Assembly: GCA_030589895.1 (NCBI GenBank)
Contig: JAUUZQ010000006.1
Span: forward strand, 1 to 64,000
Reading direction: 5' to 3'
Source: Bacteroidales bacterium
GTDB taxonomy: Bacteria > Bacteroidota > Bacteroidia > Bacteroidales > GCA-2748055
Length of the DNA stretch: 64,000 nucleotides
Position numbers and translations under genes: made by a program. Below are positions 18,533 through 28,350 of the stretch, piece by piece. Each line of letters begins with the position of its first letter. The stretch's first letter is position 1. The notes under the pieces are model-generated. The model had not been told where the DNA came from. It saw nothing but the letters and a program-made list of their open reading frames with translations, and ran no database searches.

Positions 18533-21500
18533 TTACATTCTTTGGTTTATAATTAATTTTTGATGTGCAATTATTGATGAACCATTGTGCAGACTTATCA
18601 CATAACTTCCTGGGGGGAGATTGAATGGAATCGTCACGTTTGAGTCCATTTGGTAACTATTTTCAAAGACTTTCTCTCCTGTCAGCTTTATGATAACTAC
18701 TTTTATTTCCGACGAAAGATCATAATTTTCAAATTCTAGCGTAATATAATTAGTAGTTGGTATTGGATACAAGCGAACACTATTTTCAGACAATGAATTA
18801 TCAATTGAGGAGACAGATCCACTTACAGTATATTCTTTCTTAGTTCCATTATGTGCAGTCACAGTATAAATAACATTATCGGCAAAGTTCATCAGCTCTC
18901 CTGATACAGGATATACAGTAGCCATTTTTGATGGATATATTGTTGTTTTAACATTTGTAATATCCATTCCTTCTGATAAAATGAAATGAATTGTAGCAGG
19001 TTCTTCAGATATGTTGGCATGTATAACATCATTTAAAGCAAAGGAAATTATGTCATTTCCTGATTTTTCATCATGTATATGTGATTCCATTATTTCCAAA
19101 ACTTCAAGCTGAGTTAATGCTGTTTTGAATAGCATAACTTCGTCCATTAAGCCATCCCACTTTCTATCCTCACTTTGAGCAATTTTAAGTCTTCCGATAT
19201 TTATTTCTCCAGATGATTCTTCAATAAACACGTTGGTAATTGGGGGCTCTGCTTTGCCATTTACAAAAAATTGAATTGTATTGGTTTGTGGGTCTCCAGT
19301 GATTGCCACATGCGTCCATTCATCAAGTTGATAACTGTTTGAAGAGCTGTATCCTTGACCGCTTAGATAGGTCCCAAATTTCTTATTGTTTAAATATAAA
19401 ATAGATCTTCCATTTCCATCTACAGATTCTTGCTGAAAGATAATACGAAGTTGATCATCTGATGAAGGTTTTATCCATGCACAGAAAGTAAACATATCAG
19501 TTCCGGGATTGATTAATGATTGCTCTGTAATTAAGTAATCATCCTCAGCATCAAAGCTTAGACAGGTCCCAAACTTTCCATCCTGTTCAAACAGAGGGTC
19601 TCCATTAATTGATTTCGGATTATTATCGTTCTCCGAACCATCATAAAATGAATTTTCGAATGGATAATAGAATAGCAGATTACTGTATAAATCTAAAAAA
19701 TCAATGGCCTCTGTTTTTATAGATCTCTGCTCTCCATATACAATTTTACTTGAGGTTTTAGCGTAGGCACGAATGTAATACAGTTGTCCGGGAGTCAAAT
19801 TAAGAATTGTTGAAGAAAAATATTTTTCCTCAATATCTGCTGGCACGATAATATTATCAAGAGTAGGGTTTTCATTATATGCATATACAAATCCTCTCTC
19901 AATTATTGCTTCCCCTCCATGAACTAATATCTTTCCCTGGGTTTTTACTGAAGATGATGACAGGTAAATGGTTTCAAGCGTCTCAACCAGAAGTTCATTT
20001 GTTATTTCAACTCTTAATGTTGAAGTTATATCCTGATTGCTTCCTGAAGTAATAATTACGTCAATAAATCCTATAGAATCACCTGCAATAAGCTCTCCGA
20101 ATTCTGTAATTTCTGCATTTATTCCAGGAGTTACATCTTGAATTGTAAGAATAATTTCCCTGTTAAAAGCATTTGCAGGCAGAAGGTCAACCGATAATTG
20201 AAGCGTATCCCCCGGAGCCACAACAGCTTTGGAATTACCGGCTGAGAGGAGCAACTCAGATAGTTGAATGTCAGTTGGATGTTGAAAATTGAAATATGTA
20301 TGTTGTGTTCTTGACGTAAGCATTAGAAAATTCATTTTCTCTGTCAAATCCGGGTAATCGCTGGCAAGATCATTGGTTTCACTTACATCATTTATTAAGT
20401 TATACAACTCAATCGGTCCATCCATATTGATATTTACATTTAACCTCACAGCTTTCCAGTCTCCCAGTCTGATAGCTTGTGTACGCTTGCCAGATTCGTG
20501 AATTTCCCAGTATAAGAATTTATGAACCTCCTGTTCATGTTGCAAAGGTTTATCGGGCCATATTGTCGGCAGAAATGATATTCCATCAATATTTTCGGGT
20601 ATCTCCTCACCAAGCAGTTCGCAACATGTAGGTAAAAAATCCCAAAAAGCAGATATATGATCAGAAATGGTATTTGGTTTAATTGTACCAGGCCACCATG
20701 CAATATGCGGTGCCCTGATTCCACCTTCGTAAAGGTCCCTTTTGATTCCCCGATATTCACCATTTCCATCAAATAAATTAATTGTCCCACCCAAACCATG
20801 GGCACCATTATCACTAGTAAAAATTACCAATGTATTTTCGTCAATGTTATAGTATTTCAAGCTGTCTATTATTCGACCAACATCGGCATCCATGCGAGAA
20901 ATCATAGCAGCATGCGTTTTTTGTTCTATTGTCCATCCTTCCATTGAAGCGTACTCCCCCAAATCAGGCACTTGAAATTTTGTGTGAGGAATGGTATAAG
21001 GAATGTACAAAAAGAAGGCAGAGTCCTTATGCTGGTCGATAAACCATAGAGCTTCATCAGTTAGAAAATCATGACTGTAGTCGTTTTCGCCCGTTAAATT
21101 ATTTAATTGAACCTGGGTATTATTTCGCCATAGGTGGTCAGGGTAGTATTCATGAGCCTGAACCTGTCCGAGGTATCCAAAAAAATGATCGAAGCCCTGA
21201 TAGTTTGGATCGCCTGAAGTGCCAGGGCCGCCTAATCCCCATTTTCCAATGCATGCAGTAGTGTATCCAGCATTTTTAAACATTTCAGCAACCGTAAAAG
21301 TTTCGTTTGGAATAGGTTTGTCATAATTGTTAGATGCCCAGTTACTTCTAATATAAGTATGCCCGGTGTGCATGCCTGTCATTAAAACATTTCTTGTTGG
21401 TGCGCAAACAGATGAACCTGAATAATGTTGGGTAAAAAGCATTCCTTCGCTTGCCAGCTTATCAATTGAAGGTGTTTTTATCAGACTTTGTCCATAACAA

Positions 21501-21637
21501 CCTAATTCGCCAATCCCAAGATCATCGCACATAATATAAATTACGTTTGGCTTGTCTTGTCCACATAGCAATGCAGTTACTTTGCCAAGTAATACTATGG
21601 CAAGAAATATTTTTCGGATAAATTGGTAATGTTTCAA
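18533..21637 (-). CDS. Multidomain sulfatase: sulfatase, Ig-like regions, LamG-like domain, T9SS C-terminal domain
   Basis: CAPTRNVLMTG FGly motif; LamG-like LLFYYPFENSFYDGSENDNNP...EVMLFKTALTQLEVLEIM; C-terminal VRLYPIPTTNYITLEF...KLIINQ. Confidence 0.9.
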   Translation of the reverse strand: MKHYQFIRKIFLAIVLLGKVTALLCGQDKPNVIYIMCDDLGIGELGCYGQSLIKTPSIDKLASEGMLFTQHYSGSSVCAPTRNVLMTGMHTGHTYIRSNWASNNYDKPIPNETFTVAEMFKNAGYTTACIGKWGLGGPGTSGDPNYQGFDHFFGYLGQVQAHEYYPDHLWRNNTQVQLNNLTGENDYSHDFLTDEALWFIDQHKDSAFFLYIPYTIPHTKFQVPDLGEYASMEGWTIEQKTHAAMISRMDADVGRIIDSLKYYNIDENTLVIFTSDNGAHGLGGTINLFDGNGEYRGIKRDLYEGGIRAPHIAWWPGTIKPNTISDHISAFWDFLPTCCELLGEEIPENIDGISFLPTIWPDKPLQHEQEVHKFLYWEIHESGKRTQAIRLGDWKAVRLNVNINMDGPIELYNLINDVSETNDLASDYPDLTEKMNFLMLTSRTQHTYFNFQHPTDIQLSELLLSAGNSKAVVAPGDTLQLSVDLLPANAFNREIILTIQDVTPGINAEITEFGELIAGDSIGFIDVIITSGSNQDITSTLRVEITNELLVETLETIYLSSSSVKTQGKILVHGGEAIIERGFVYAYNENPTLDNIIVPADIEEKYFSSTILNLTPGQLYYIRAYAKTSSKIVYGEQRSIKTEAIDFLDLYSNLLFYYPFENSFYDGSENDNNPKSINGDPLFEQDGKFGTCLSFDAEDDYLITEQSLINPGTDMFTFCAWIKPSSDDQLRIIFQQESVDGNGRSILYLNNKKFGTYLSGQGYSSSNSYQLDEWTHVAITGDPQTNTIQFFVNGKAEPPITNVFIEESSGEINIGRLKIAQSEDRKWDGLMDEVMLFKTALTQLEVLEIMESHIHDEKSGNDIISFALNDVIHANISEEPATIHFILSEGMDITNVKTTIYPSKMATVYPVSGELMNFADNVIYTVTAHNGTKKEYTVSGSVSSIDNSLSENSVRLYPIPTTNYITLEFENYDLSSEIKVVIIKLTGEKVFENSYQMDSNVTIPFNLPPGSYVISLHNGSSIIAHQKLIINQRM

Positions 21638-21712
21638 ATGGATTGATATATCTGTTTCATCAATCGCAGGAATACGATCCCTTTTTTCAATAACAACGCA
21701 GATCAGGGCTTT

Positions 21713-22180
21713 TTATTCAATACCCATCTCCTCAAGTTTCTTCTCAGCTTTTGCAGTGATTTCATCAAATCTTTTCTGATGCTTTTCTTTGGAGGCACAA
21801 TAGGAAAGCTTACCGCTCCACTCGGTCATCCAGTTCATACCCTCTTCAGCCAGTGTTGAATATTCTTGCAAGAGGGTGGCATCCATTGGATTCTTCATAA
21901 ATTTATCGATCATTTCAATGTAATTATCCATCCACTCTTCATAACGGTCGATAAATTCATCACAATTTTTTGCGTCACTTAAATCTGTGTCCTTAAGCGT
22001 CTCTTCAGTTAAGTCATTAGATTTTTCTGCAGATTTATCTTTGGGCTGACTATTTCCACAAGATGTAAGTAACAATACGGATACCAGGAGAATTGACAGG
22101 GTAGTTTTCATGATGTTTGGTTTTATTAATGTATTGAGTGAAGGTAATAATAATGGTGGATAATTGAAAACAATAAGCAT
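21713..22180 (-). CDS. Hypothetical lipoprotein
   Basis: MKTTLSILLVSVLLLTSCGN lipobox. Confidence 0.7.
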   Translation of the reverse strand: MLIVFNYPPLLLPSLNTLIKPNIMKTTLSILLVSVLLLTSCGNSQPKDKSAEKSNDLTEETLKDTDLSDAKNCDEFIDRYEEWMDNYIEMIDKFMKNPMDATLLQEYSTLAEEGMNWMTEWSGKLSYCASKEKHQKRFDEITAKAEKKLEEMGIE

Positions 22181-22244
22181 CAGGGCTCTAATGCAAAGAT
22201 TGTAAATGGCTCTGAGTAGTGGTTTTACTGCTAAGTTAAATTGA

Positions 22245-23060
22245 TTACCAGCTTTTCTCTTGAAATGCTTTCTGAATTTCTCTGGTCACACTGCCTGGAT
22301 TTCCATTTCCAATTATTCTTCCATCTACAGAAACTACGGGCGTAATATCTCTGGATGTGCTGGTGATGAACATTTCATCAAAATCAGAGAGACGATCGAA
22401 GGGGATATCTTCCACATTAATATTTCCAATCATGCCAAGCACCTGTTTCCGTGTGATCCCAAGCAAAATATTGTTGGCAGGAGTGTAGATACTGCCTTCT
22501 TTTACGAAAAACACATTGGCCCGGGAGGTTTCCGAAATCATACTGTTGTGATATAAGACATCAACGGCATCAGATTTTTGAAGTCTTCCATTCAGACTCA
22601 GTAAATTAAAATAATTCAGTGTTTTTACCTCTGGATTGGGTCGTTCAAACTCATAGCTGATCAGTTTCACTCCCTCTACAAAAGTCTCTGTTGCAGGGCT
22701 ATGCCACGGTACATTGAGTATGACAAGGTTTTCCTGTCCGTTAACAGTTTCCAGGTTGTCTGAATATCCCCCGGTGACAATCATCTTAAATGCTCCATTA
22801 TCAGATTTGTTTCTTTTCTGAAGATCGTAAATAATAGAGATTAAATCCTGTCTTGTGAGCGTAATATCTATATTAGAAAGCTGAAGCGAATTGAACAATC
22901 TATCAATATAGTCATCTAACCAGGGGATACTGCCCTTCCTGCAACGAAAAAAATCAAATACTCCATATCCTCTCTGGATCAGCAGGTCGGAGATATGAAG
23001 ATTGCAATCATTGTATTGTATTATTTCGCCATTGAAATAGCAGTAATTCATTGTATTCAT
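22245..23060 (-). CDS. Aminotransferase class IV
   Basis: YGVFDFFR; LNYFNLLSLNGRLQ; SETSRANVFFVKEG; ITSTSRDITPV. Confidence 0.88.
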   Translation of the reverse strand: MNTMNYCYFNGEIIQYNDCNLHISDLLIQRGYGVFDFFRCRKGSIPWLDDYIDRLFNSLQLSNIDITLTRQDLISIIYDLQKRNKSDNGAFKMIVTGGYSDNLETVNGQENLVILNVPWHSPATETFVEGVKLISYEFERPNPEVKTLNYFNLLSLNGRLQKSDAVDVLYHNSMISETSRANVFFVKEGSIYTPANNILLGITRKQVLGMIGNINVEDIPFDRLSDFDEMFITSTSRDITPVVSVDGRIIGNGNPGSVTREIQKAFQEKSW

Positions 23061-23400
23061 AGGGCGATTGATTCGAGATTTCGGTTTGGGTAAAAATTCA
23101 TTAGCGCAATATCGGCAGATTCTTTGTAATTAAAATATGGTTTTCTACTTTTTCTTCCTGCGCGCTTCTATAGCAAGCTGTGGATTGGCATAGTCACCAC
23201 ATTACATGTAAATGCGACTAAGCAACACTGGTAAAAACAAAATTCACAATAAAAAACATCACCTAAATATTGACATTAATATTTTATTAATCATAATTTA
23301 ATACTTGTAGACTATTTTTGATTTTGTTTAATATGAGCTATGTAAAAACATATTATTTCCAAGTGTTGAAATTTTAATCTAAACTAATAAATAGAGTATT

Positions 23401-26184
23401 ATGAAAAAAGGATTTTTACTATTTGCATTATTAATTTATGCATCTGGGCTTGTAGCTCAGACGAATGTTTTGGAATTTATGGATGGAGATTTCGTGAGTG
23501 GAAATTTTGATCAATGGAGGTATGATGAAGAAGATCTTAGCACAGGTACTGCTACTATCTCTGAAGATGCTTATAGAGGTAACTACGCAATTGAAATAGT
23601 TTGGAAAGATGATACTCCTGACCTTGCTGACGATAAATTAAGATTTGACCATGGACCAAATATGTACTATGGTTGTAAAGGCAACACACAGTATGTATTT
23701 AAATCGGCTGCAAAAGCTACTTCAGGGACTGCTATCTTAAAATTATTTGTAAAATATTGGTCTGCTGATTGGGGAACCAGTGGAGAACTAACAGAAACTA
23801 CATGGTTGTTAACTGATTCGTATGTAGAACATGAATGGGCATTTACTATACCTGCAGAAATAGATGGAGGCCAGTTCTTCATTGGATATCAATTATTAAA
23901 TACAGATGGCTCAAGATGGCCTGTTGGAGATGTAACAACTTTAATTGATGAGATAGAGGTGTGGGAAACTGCTGTTCCTGTAAGTGGTGGTGCACCGATA
24001 TGGAATCCTGCAGCGAATAGTTCCAGTACAGGATTATGGAATGAGTCTGCTAATTGGTCAGATGGAAGAGTGCCACATAATAACAAAGCTACTTTTAAAG
24101 TACCTGGCTCACAAGAGTGTGTACTTAAGGATTCTCGATATGTATCTCAAATTGCAATTGGTGATGGAGACGATGGAGGAACGCTTCGTGTAGCTGATGG
24201 CGGCACTCTGAATACAACAGCATCATGGTCAGTAATTAGTTGGGATGCTCCTGGTACAATGATTGTTGATGCTGGTGGCACTGTGAATTTCGCTGAAAGA
24301 ATGCTTTTAGGATACATGCCAACTGGTGATGGGATCGTTATATTAAATGGCGGTACAATTAATGTTCCGGCAAAAACTGAACTTGGAACGAACGGCAAAG
24401 GTACTCTTTATGTAAACAGTGGCGTTCTTAATCTTGCTAATATCGACCCAACACTGTCAATTAAAGATGGTTCATTAATAGATATTTCAGGTGGTGAAAT
24501 TAATGTCGGAGGAAACCATACTGCTGAGATTGACACATATGTTGCAGCAAGTAAGATAATTGCCAAAGGAGGTGATAATTTTGTTTCAGTAGTTTATGAT
24601 GCAGATAATGACAAAACAGTGGTTACAGTTGGCCTTCTTATACCACCTAAAGTTGAAGTTAACATCTTTGAGGGAGAAAATGGTGGCTTCGAAACCGGAG
24701 ATGCAACAAATTGGCAATCTAGAAATGCGACTGTAGTACTTACTGTTAAATCAGATGATGTATCCGAAGGAAGCTATGCAATGGAATTGTCAAATTTAAC
24801 AGCAGGAGCTAATGGAGACGGATTAGACAACCGTGGACATCGTGTAGCCGTTACAGCCGGACAAACATATACACTCAGGTTAATGGCGAAGTCTAATAGT
24901 GCGGGTGTAGGGGTATTATCCTATATAACTTATTATAATGCTTCCGGTGATATGATAGATGGAGAAGGTTTTAAAAACAATGGTGGATGGGATACGTTTG
25001 TTCTAAGCACTACTTATCAGGAATTTGAATATATCAGAACTGCTCCAGCTGATGCTGTAGACGTAGGAGTTGGCTTTATGACCTGGTCGAATGTACCTGC
25101 AGATTGCATCATATTAACAGACGATTGGAGATTTACTTATGAACGTGATGCTGCTGTGGATGCAACATTGAGTGACCTGGCTGTGGATGGTACTACAATT
25201 GATGTATTTGATGCTGCTACCACAGAATATAATATCGAGCTTCCATATGGAGCTCCAAATCCAACAGTTACAGCAAGTACAACTGATGTTAATGCAACTT
25301 CTGTTGTTACTGATGTTACGGGTCTGCCAGGAGATGCAACGGTTGTTGTTACTGCTGAAGATGAGATCAATACCAGTACTTATACTATCCACTTTACAGT
25401 TGCTGCCCCAAATGATGATGCAACATTAAGTGACCTGGCTGTAGATGGTACTACAATTGATGTATTTGATGCTGCCACCCTGGTTTATAATATTGAGCTC
25501 GCAGTCGGGACAACTGATCTGCCAACTGTTACGGCAACCATTACTGATGTCAATGCATCTGTTGTTGTTACCAATGTTACCAGTCTGCCGGGAGATGCAA
25601 CTGCTGTTGTTACTGCTGAAGACGAAACCACTACCAGTACATATACTATCCACTTCACAGTTGCTGCCTTAAATGATGATGCAACATTAAATGATCTGGC
25701 TGTTGATGGTACTACAATTGATGTATTTGATGCTGCCACCTTGGTTTATAATGTTGAGCTCGCAGCAGGGACAACTGATCTGCCAACTGTTACGGCAACC
25801 ACTACTGATGTCAATGCATCTGTTGTTGTTACCAATGTTACCAGTCTGCCGGGAGACGCAACGGTTGTTGTTACTGCTGAAGACGAAATTGTAAGCAGTA
25901 CTTATACCGTACACTTTACTGTTGCAGTTGGAATATCTGACAATGATGTAATTGTAAGTTGTGTTTATCCAAATCCGACAAACGGAGAGATAAATATCAG
26001 CTTAAATTCAGATATTAAAAATGCAAAGCTGGCGTTATTCAATATAACCGGGAAGACCGTATTTACAAGCACTATACATGATTCCGAAACATCTATAGAT
26101 CTTTCAGAGTATGGAAGTGGCATCTACTTCCTGAAAATTGAAGCCGATAACAAGATTTATAATCAGAAAGTAGTACTTAAGTAA
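23401..26184 (+). CDS. Large T9SS cargo protein: CBM-like regions, passenger-type beta-solenoid, three cadherin-like beta-sandwich repeats
   Basis: Signal peptide; GGTLRVADGGTLNTT-type repeats; three DATLSDLAVDGTTIDVFDA repeats; C-terminal CVYPNPTNGEINISL...YNQKVVLK. Confidence 0.85.
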   Translation: MKKGFLLFALLIYASGLVAQTNVLEFMDGDFVSGNFDQWRYDEEDLSTGTATISEDAYRGNYAIEIVWKDDTPDLADDKLRFDHGPNMYYGCKGNTQYVFKSAAKATSGTAILKLFVKYWSADWGTSGELTETTWLLTDSYVEHEWAFTIPAEIDGGQFFIGYQLLNTDGSRWPVGDVTTLIDEIEVWETAVPVSGGAPIWNPAANSSSTGLWNESANWSDGRVPHNNKATFKVPGSQECVLKDSRYVSQIAIGDGDDGGTLRVADGGTLNTTASWSVISWDAPGTMIVDAGGTVNFAERMLLGYMPTGDGIVILNGGTINVPAKTELGTNGKGTLYVNSGVLNLANIDPTLSIKDGSLIDISGGEINVGGNHTAEIDTYVAASKIIAKGGDNFVSVVYDADNDKTVVTVGLLIPPKVEVNIFEGENGGFETGDATNWQSRNATVVLTVKSDDVSEGSYAMELSNLTAGANGDGLDNRGHRVAVTAGQTYTLRLMAKSNSAGVGVLSYITYYNASGDMIDGEGFKNNGGWDTFVLSTTYQEFEYIRTAPADAVDVGVGFMTWSNVPADCIILTDDWRFTYERDAAVDATLSDLAVDGTTIDVFDAATTEYNIELPYGAPNPTVTASTTDVNATSVVTDVTGLPGDATVVVTAEDEINTSTYTIHFTVAAPNDDATLSDLAVDGTTIDVFDAATLVYNIELAVGTTDLPTVTATITDVNASVVVTNVTSLPGDATAVVTAEDETTTSTYTIHFTVAALNDDATLNDLAVDGTTIDVFDAATLVYNVELAAGTTDLPTVTATTTDVNASVVVTNVTSLPGDATVVVTAEDEIVSSTYTVHFTVAVGISDNDVIVSCVYPNPTNGEINISLNSDIKNAKLALFNITGKTVFTSTIHDSETSIDLSEYGSGIYFLKIEADNKIYNQKVVLK
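25159..25929 (+). repeat. Three tandem repeats, about 258-261 bp, within a CDS
   Basis: Unit starts (GATGCAACATT) at 25159, 25417 and 25678; copies 2 and 3 nearly identical. Confidence 0.9.
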
Positions 26185-26201
26185 GAATTGATATGAACGG
26201 C

Positions 26202-26236
26202 AAAGGGGCTATCACAGGAGTGATAGCCCCTTTTTT
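26202..26236 (+). terminator. Rho-independent terminator
   Basis: AAAGGGGCTATCAC-agga-GTGATAGCCCCTTTTTT. Confidence 0.92.
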
Positions 26237-26497
26237 GACGCAGTTAATAAAGTAGATATTCCGAGTATTGCTTTCCTGATCTGTTAACAATGTCTTTTTA
26301 AATTACTTTCCAATTTTCAGGAAAAGGCTACATTGTATGAAGGTTTTCTTAACTAAAAAAAGTGTATCTCCTTAATTTACTTCGATAGAATAAGAGCTTA
26401 CATATAGATTATTTACTTTTCTTGTTTTTTGACTTTTCAAAACACTTGCTAACATTGCAACTCCCTGTTCCGTAAATGCAAATGCAGCTTGAGTCTA

Positions 26498-26545
26498 TTT
26501 GGAACGTTTGAATCCTATTTTTGGGATGGATTAATATGTTCTATA
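26498..26545 (+). promoter_or_regulatory. PUL operator copy A
   Basis: TTTGGAACGTTTGAATCCTATTTTTGGGATGGATTAATATGTTC; shared with copies B, C and D. Confidence 0.7.
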
Positions 26546-26642
26546 TGCTCCAAATAAAATATCTTGCCATAGATTTGCAAGTGGAATCACCTAGTGAGAA
26601 ACAATTGCAAGTCGAAATCGAAAAAACTAGTAACTAATCTTA

Positions 26643-28280
26643 ATGAAATCGATGAAATATCGCTCACCAGTCAAACTGTCACAGGGGCTTGCCCTATACC
26701 TTGTCTTCTCTTTCTTTATCACTTCATGCGCAACTGGCAAGAAAGATGGGGATGACTCCGAAAGATCTTCTACTTCACCTAATATCATACTGATCCTTGC
26801 AGATGATATGGGGTATTCAGACCTCGGGTGCTATGGTGGTGAAATAAATACACCCAACCTGGATCAGCTGGCGGCAGAAGGTGTGCGCTTTACCCAGTTC
26901 TACAATGCGGCGCGCTGTTGTCCGACAAGGGCGTCTCTGATCACTGGTCTCTATCCACACCAGGCAGGAATGGGGGGTATGATAAATGATCCGGCAACTA
27001 CTCCTGAGGGTCCTTACCAAGGATATCTCAGTAAAAACTCGGTAACAATTGCAGAGGTGTTGAAAGAGGTAAACTATTATACAGCTTCTTCGGGCAAATG
27101 GCACGTGGGTGAGGAACGACCATACTGGCCAACAGATCGTGGATTTGATAATTACTATGGACTGATCAGCGGAGCGGCGAATTATTTCGATATCTCCCGG
27201 ACCAAACGAGAAGGCCTTAAACGCCATTTTGCGATCGACAGCATGGAGTATATGCCGCCGAAAGAAGATTTTTATATGACGGATGCGATCACAGAAAATG
27301 CAGTGAAGTTTCTTAAAGTGGCGGATACAAAGGAGCAGCCTTTCTTCCTCTACCTGGCATATACTGCCCCGCATTGGCCCTTGCATGCGAAGCAGGAGGA
27401 TATTGATAAGTACCTTGGAAAGTACATGACAGGATGGGATGTGCTGAGAAAGGAGCGCTATGAGCGCATGATAGAAATGGGACTGATCGATGAGAGCTGG
27501 GCACTGAGTGAGAGGGATGCGCAGGTGACCCCCTGGGAAGAGCTTGATGATGAACAGAAGGAGCGAATGGATTTGCTGATGGCAATCTATGCGGCGCAGG
27601 TGGACTGCCTCGACCAAGGAATCGGCAAGGTAATGGAGCAGCTGGAAGCGATGGGCGAAAAAGAGAATACGATTGTGATGTTTCTGTCAGATAATGGTGG
27701 CAGCGAGGAAACAGGTCCCTTCGGACAGGACTTCTGGGGGAACTTCTGGGACGGTGATGCGAGACCTGGTTCGGGAGATTCCTACCACAGCTACGGTGGA
27801 TCATGGGCTAACCTTAGCAATACACCATTCAGGTACTATAAGAAACGGACCCATGAAGGTGGTATTGCCACTCCATTCATTGTCAGCTGGCCGGAGCAGG
27901 TAAAACAACAAGGTGAATTGATCCATCAGCCAGGACACATCATCGATATCATGGCTACAATCTGTGAGCTAACGGGTGCAGTATATCCGGATACCTATAA
28001 TTACAATAATATCATAGCACTCCCTGGCACATCCTTTGCCTCAGCCTTGAAAGGGGAAGGGGTAGAGCGTGAAGAGCCTCTCTTCTGGGAGCATATTGGC
28101 AACAGGGCAATACGGGAAGGAGACTGGAAACTGGTGGCGCAAGAAGGAGAGGAGTGGGAGCTGTTTAACCTGGCTGCGGATCGCTCTGAAACGAATAATC
28201 TGGTGGAAAGTGAAGCAGAAAAGGCTGAGCATTTGCTTGGGTTGTATCAGGAATGGGCTGCTGATGTTGGGGTAAAATAG
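26643..28280 (+). CDS. Arylsulfatase (S1-like), lipoprotein
   Basis: CCPTRASLITGLYPHQAG FGly motif; lipobox FITSCATG. Confidence 0.95.
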   Translation: MKSMKYRSPVKLSQGLALYLVFSFFITSCATGKKDGDDSERSSTSPNIILILADDMGYSDLGCYGGEINTPNLDQLAAEGVRFTQFYNAARCCPTRASLITGLYPHQAGMGGMINDPATTPEGPYQGYLSKNSVTIAEVLKEVNYYTASSGKWHVGEERPYWPTDRGFDNYYGLISGAANYFDISRTKREGLKRHFAIDSMEYMPPKEDFYMTDAITENAVKFLKVADTKEQPFFLYLAYTAPHWPLHAKQEDIDKYLGKYMTGWDVLRKERYERMIEMGLIDESWALSERDAQVTPWEELDDEQKERMDLLMAIYAAQVDCLDQGIGKVMEQLEAMGEKENTIVMFLSDNGGSEETGPFGQDFWGNFWDGDARPGSGDSYHSYGGSWANLSNTPFRYYKKRTHEGGIATPFIVSWPEQVKQQGELIHQPGHIIDIMATICELTGAVYPDTYNYNNIIALPGTSFASALKGEGVEREEPLFWEHIGNRAIREGDWKLVAQEGEEWELFNLAADRSETNNLVESEAEKAEHLLGLYQEWAADVGVK

Positions 28281-28350
28281 CTCGCATGCGAATGAGATGA
28301 TACTTGAATCATCTAAGATTTTATACTACTAAACTAAAAGTCATAAAACT

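Noticed and set aside
25114-25914. Multiple similar ORFs on both strands across the tandem repeats
   Set aside because: By-products of a repeated in-frame coding unit; repeated alternate-frame ORFs are expected.
26817-27804. Long minus-strand ORFs (266 and 163 aa) inside the arylsulfatase
   Set aside because: Antisense to a confidently assigned sulfatase with an FGly motif; compositionally odd translations without domain signature.
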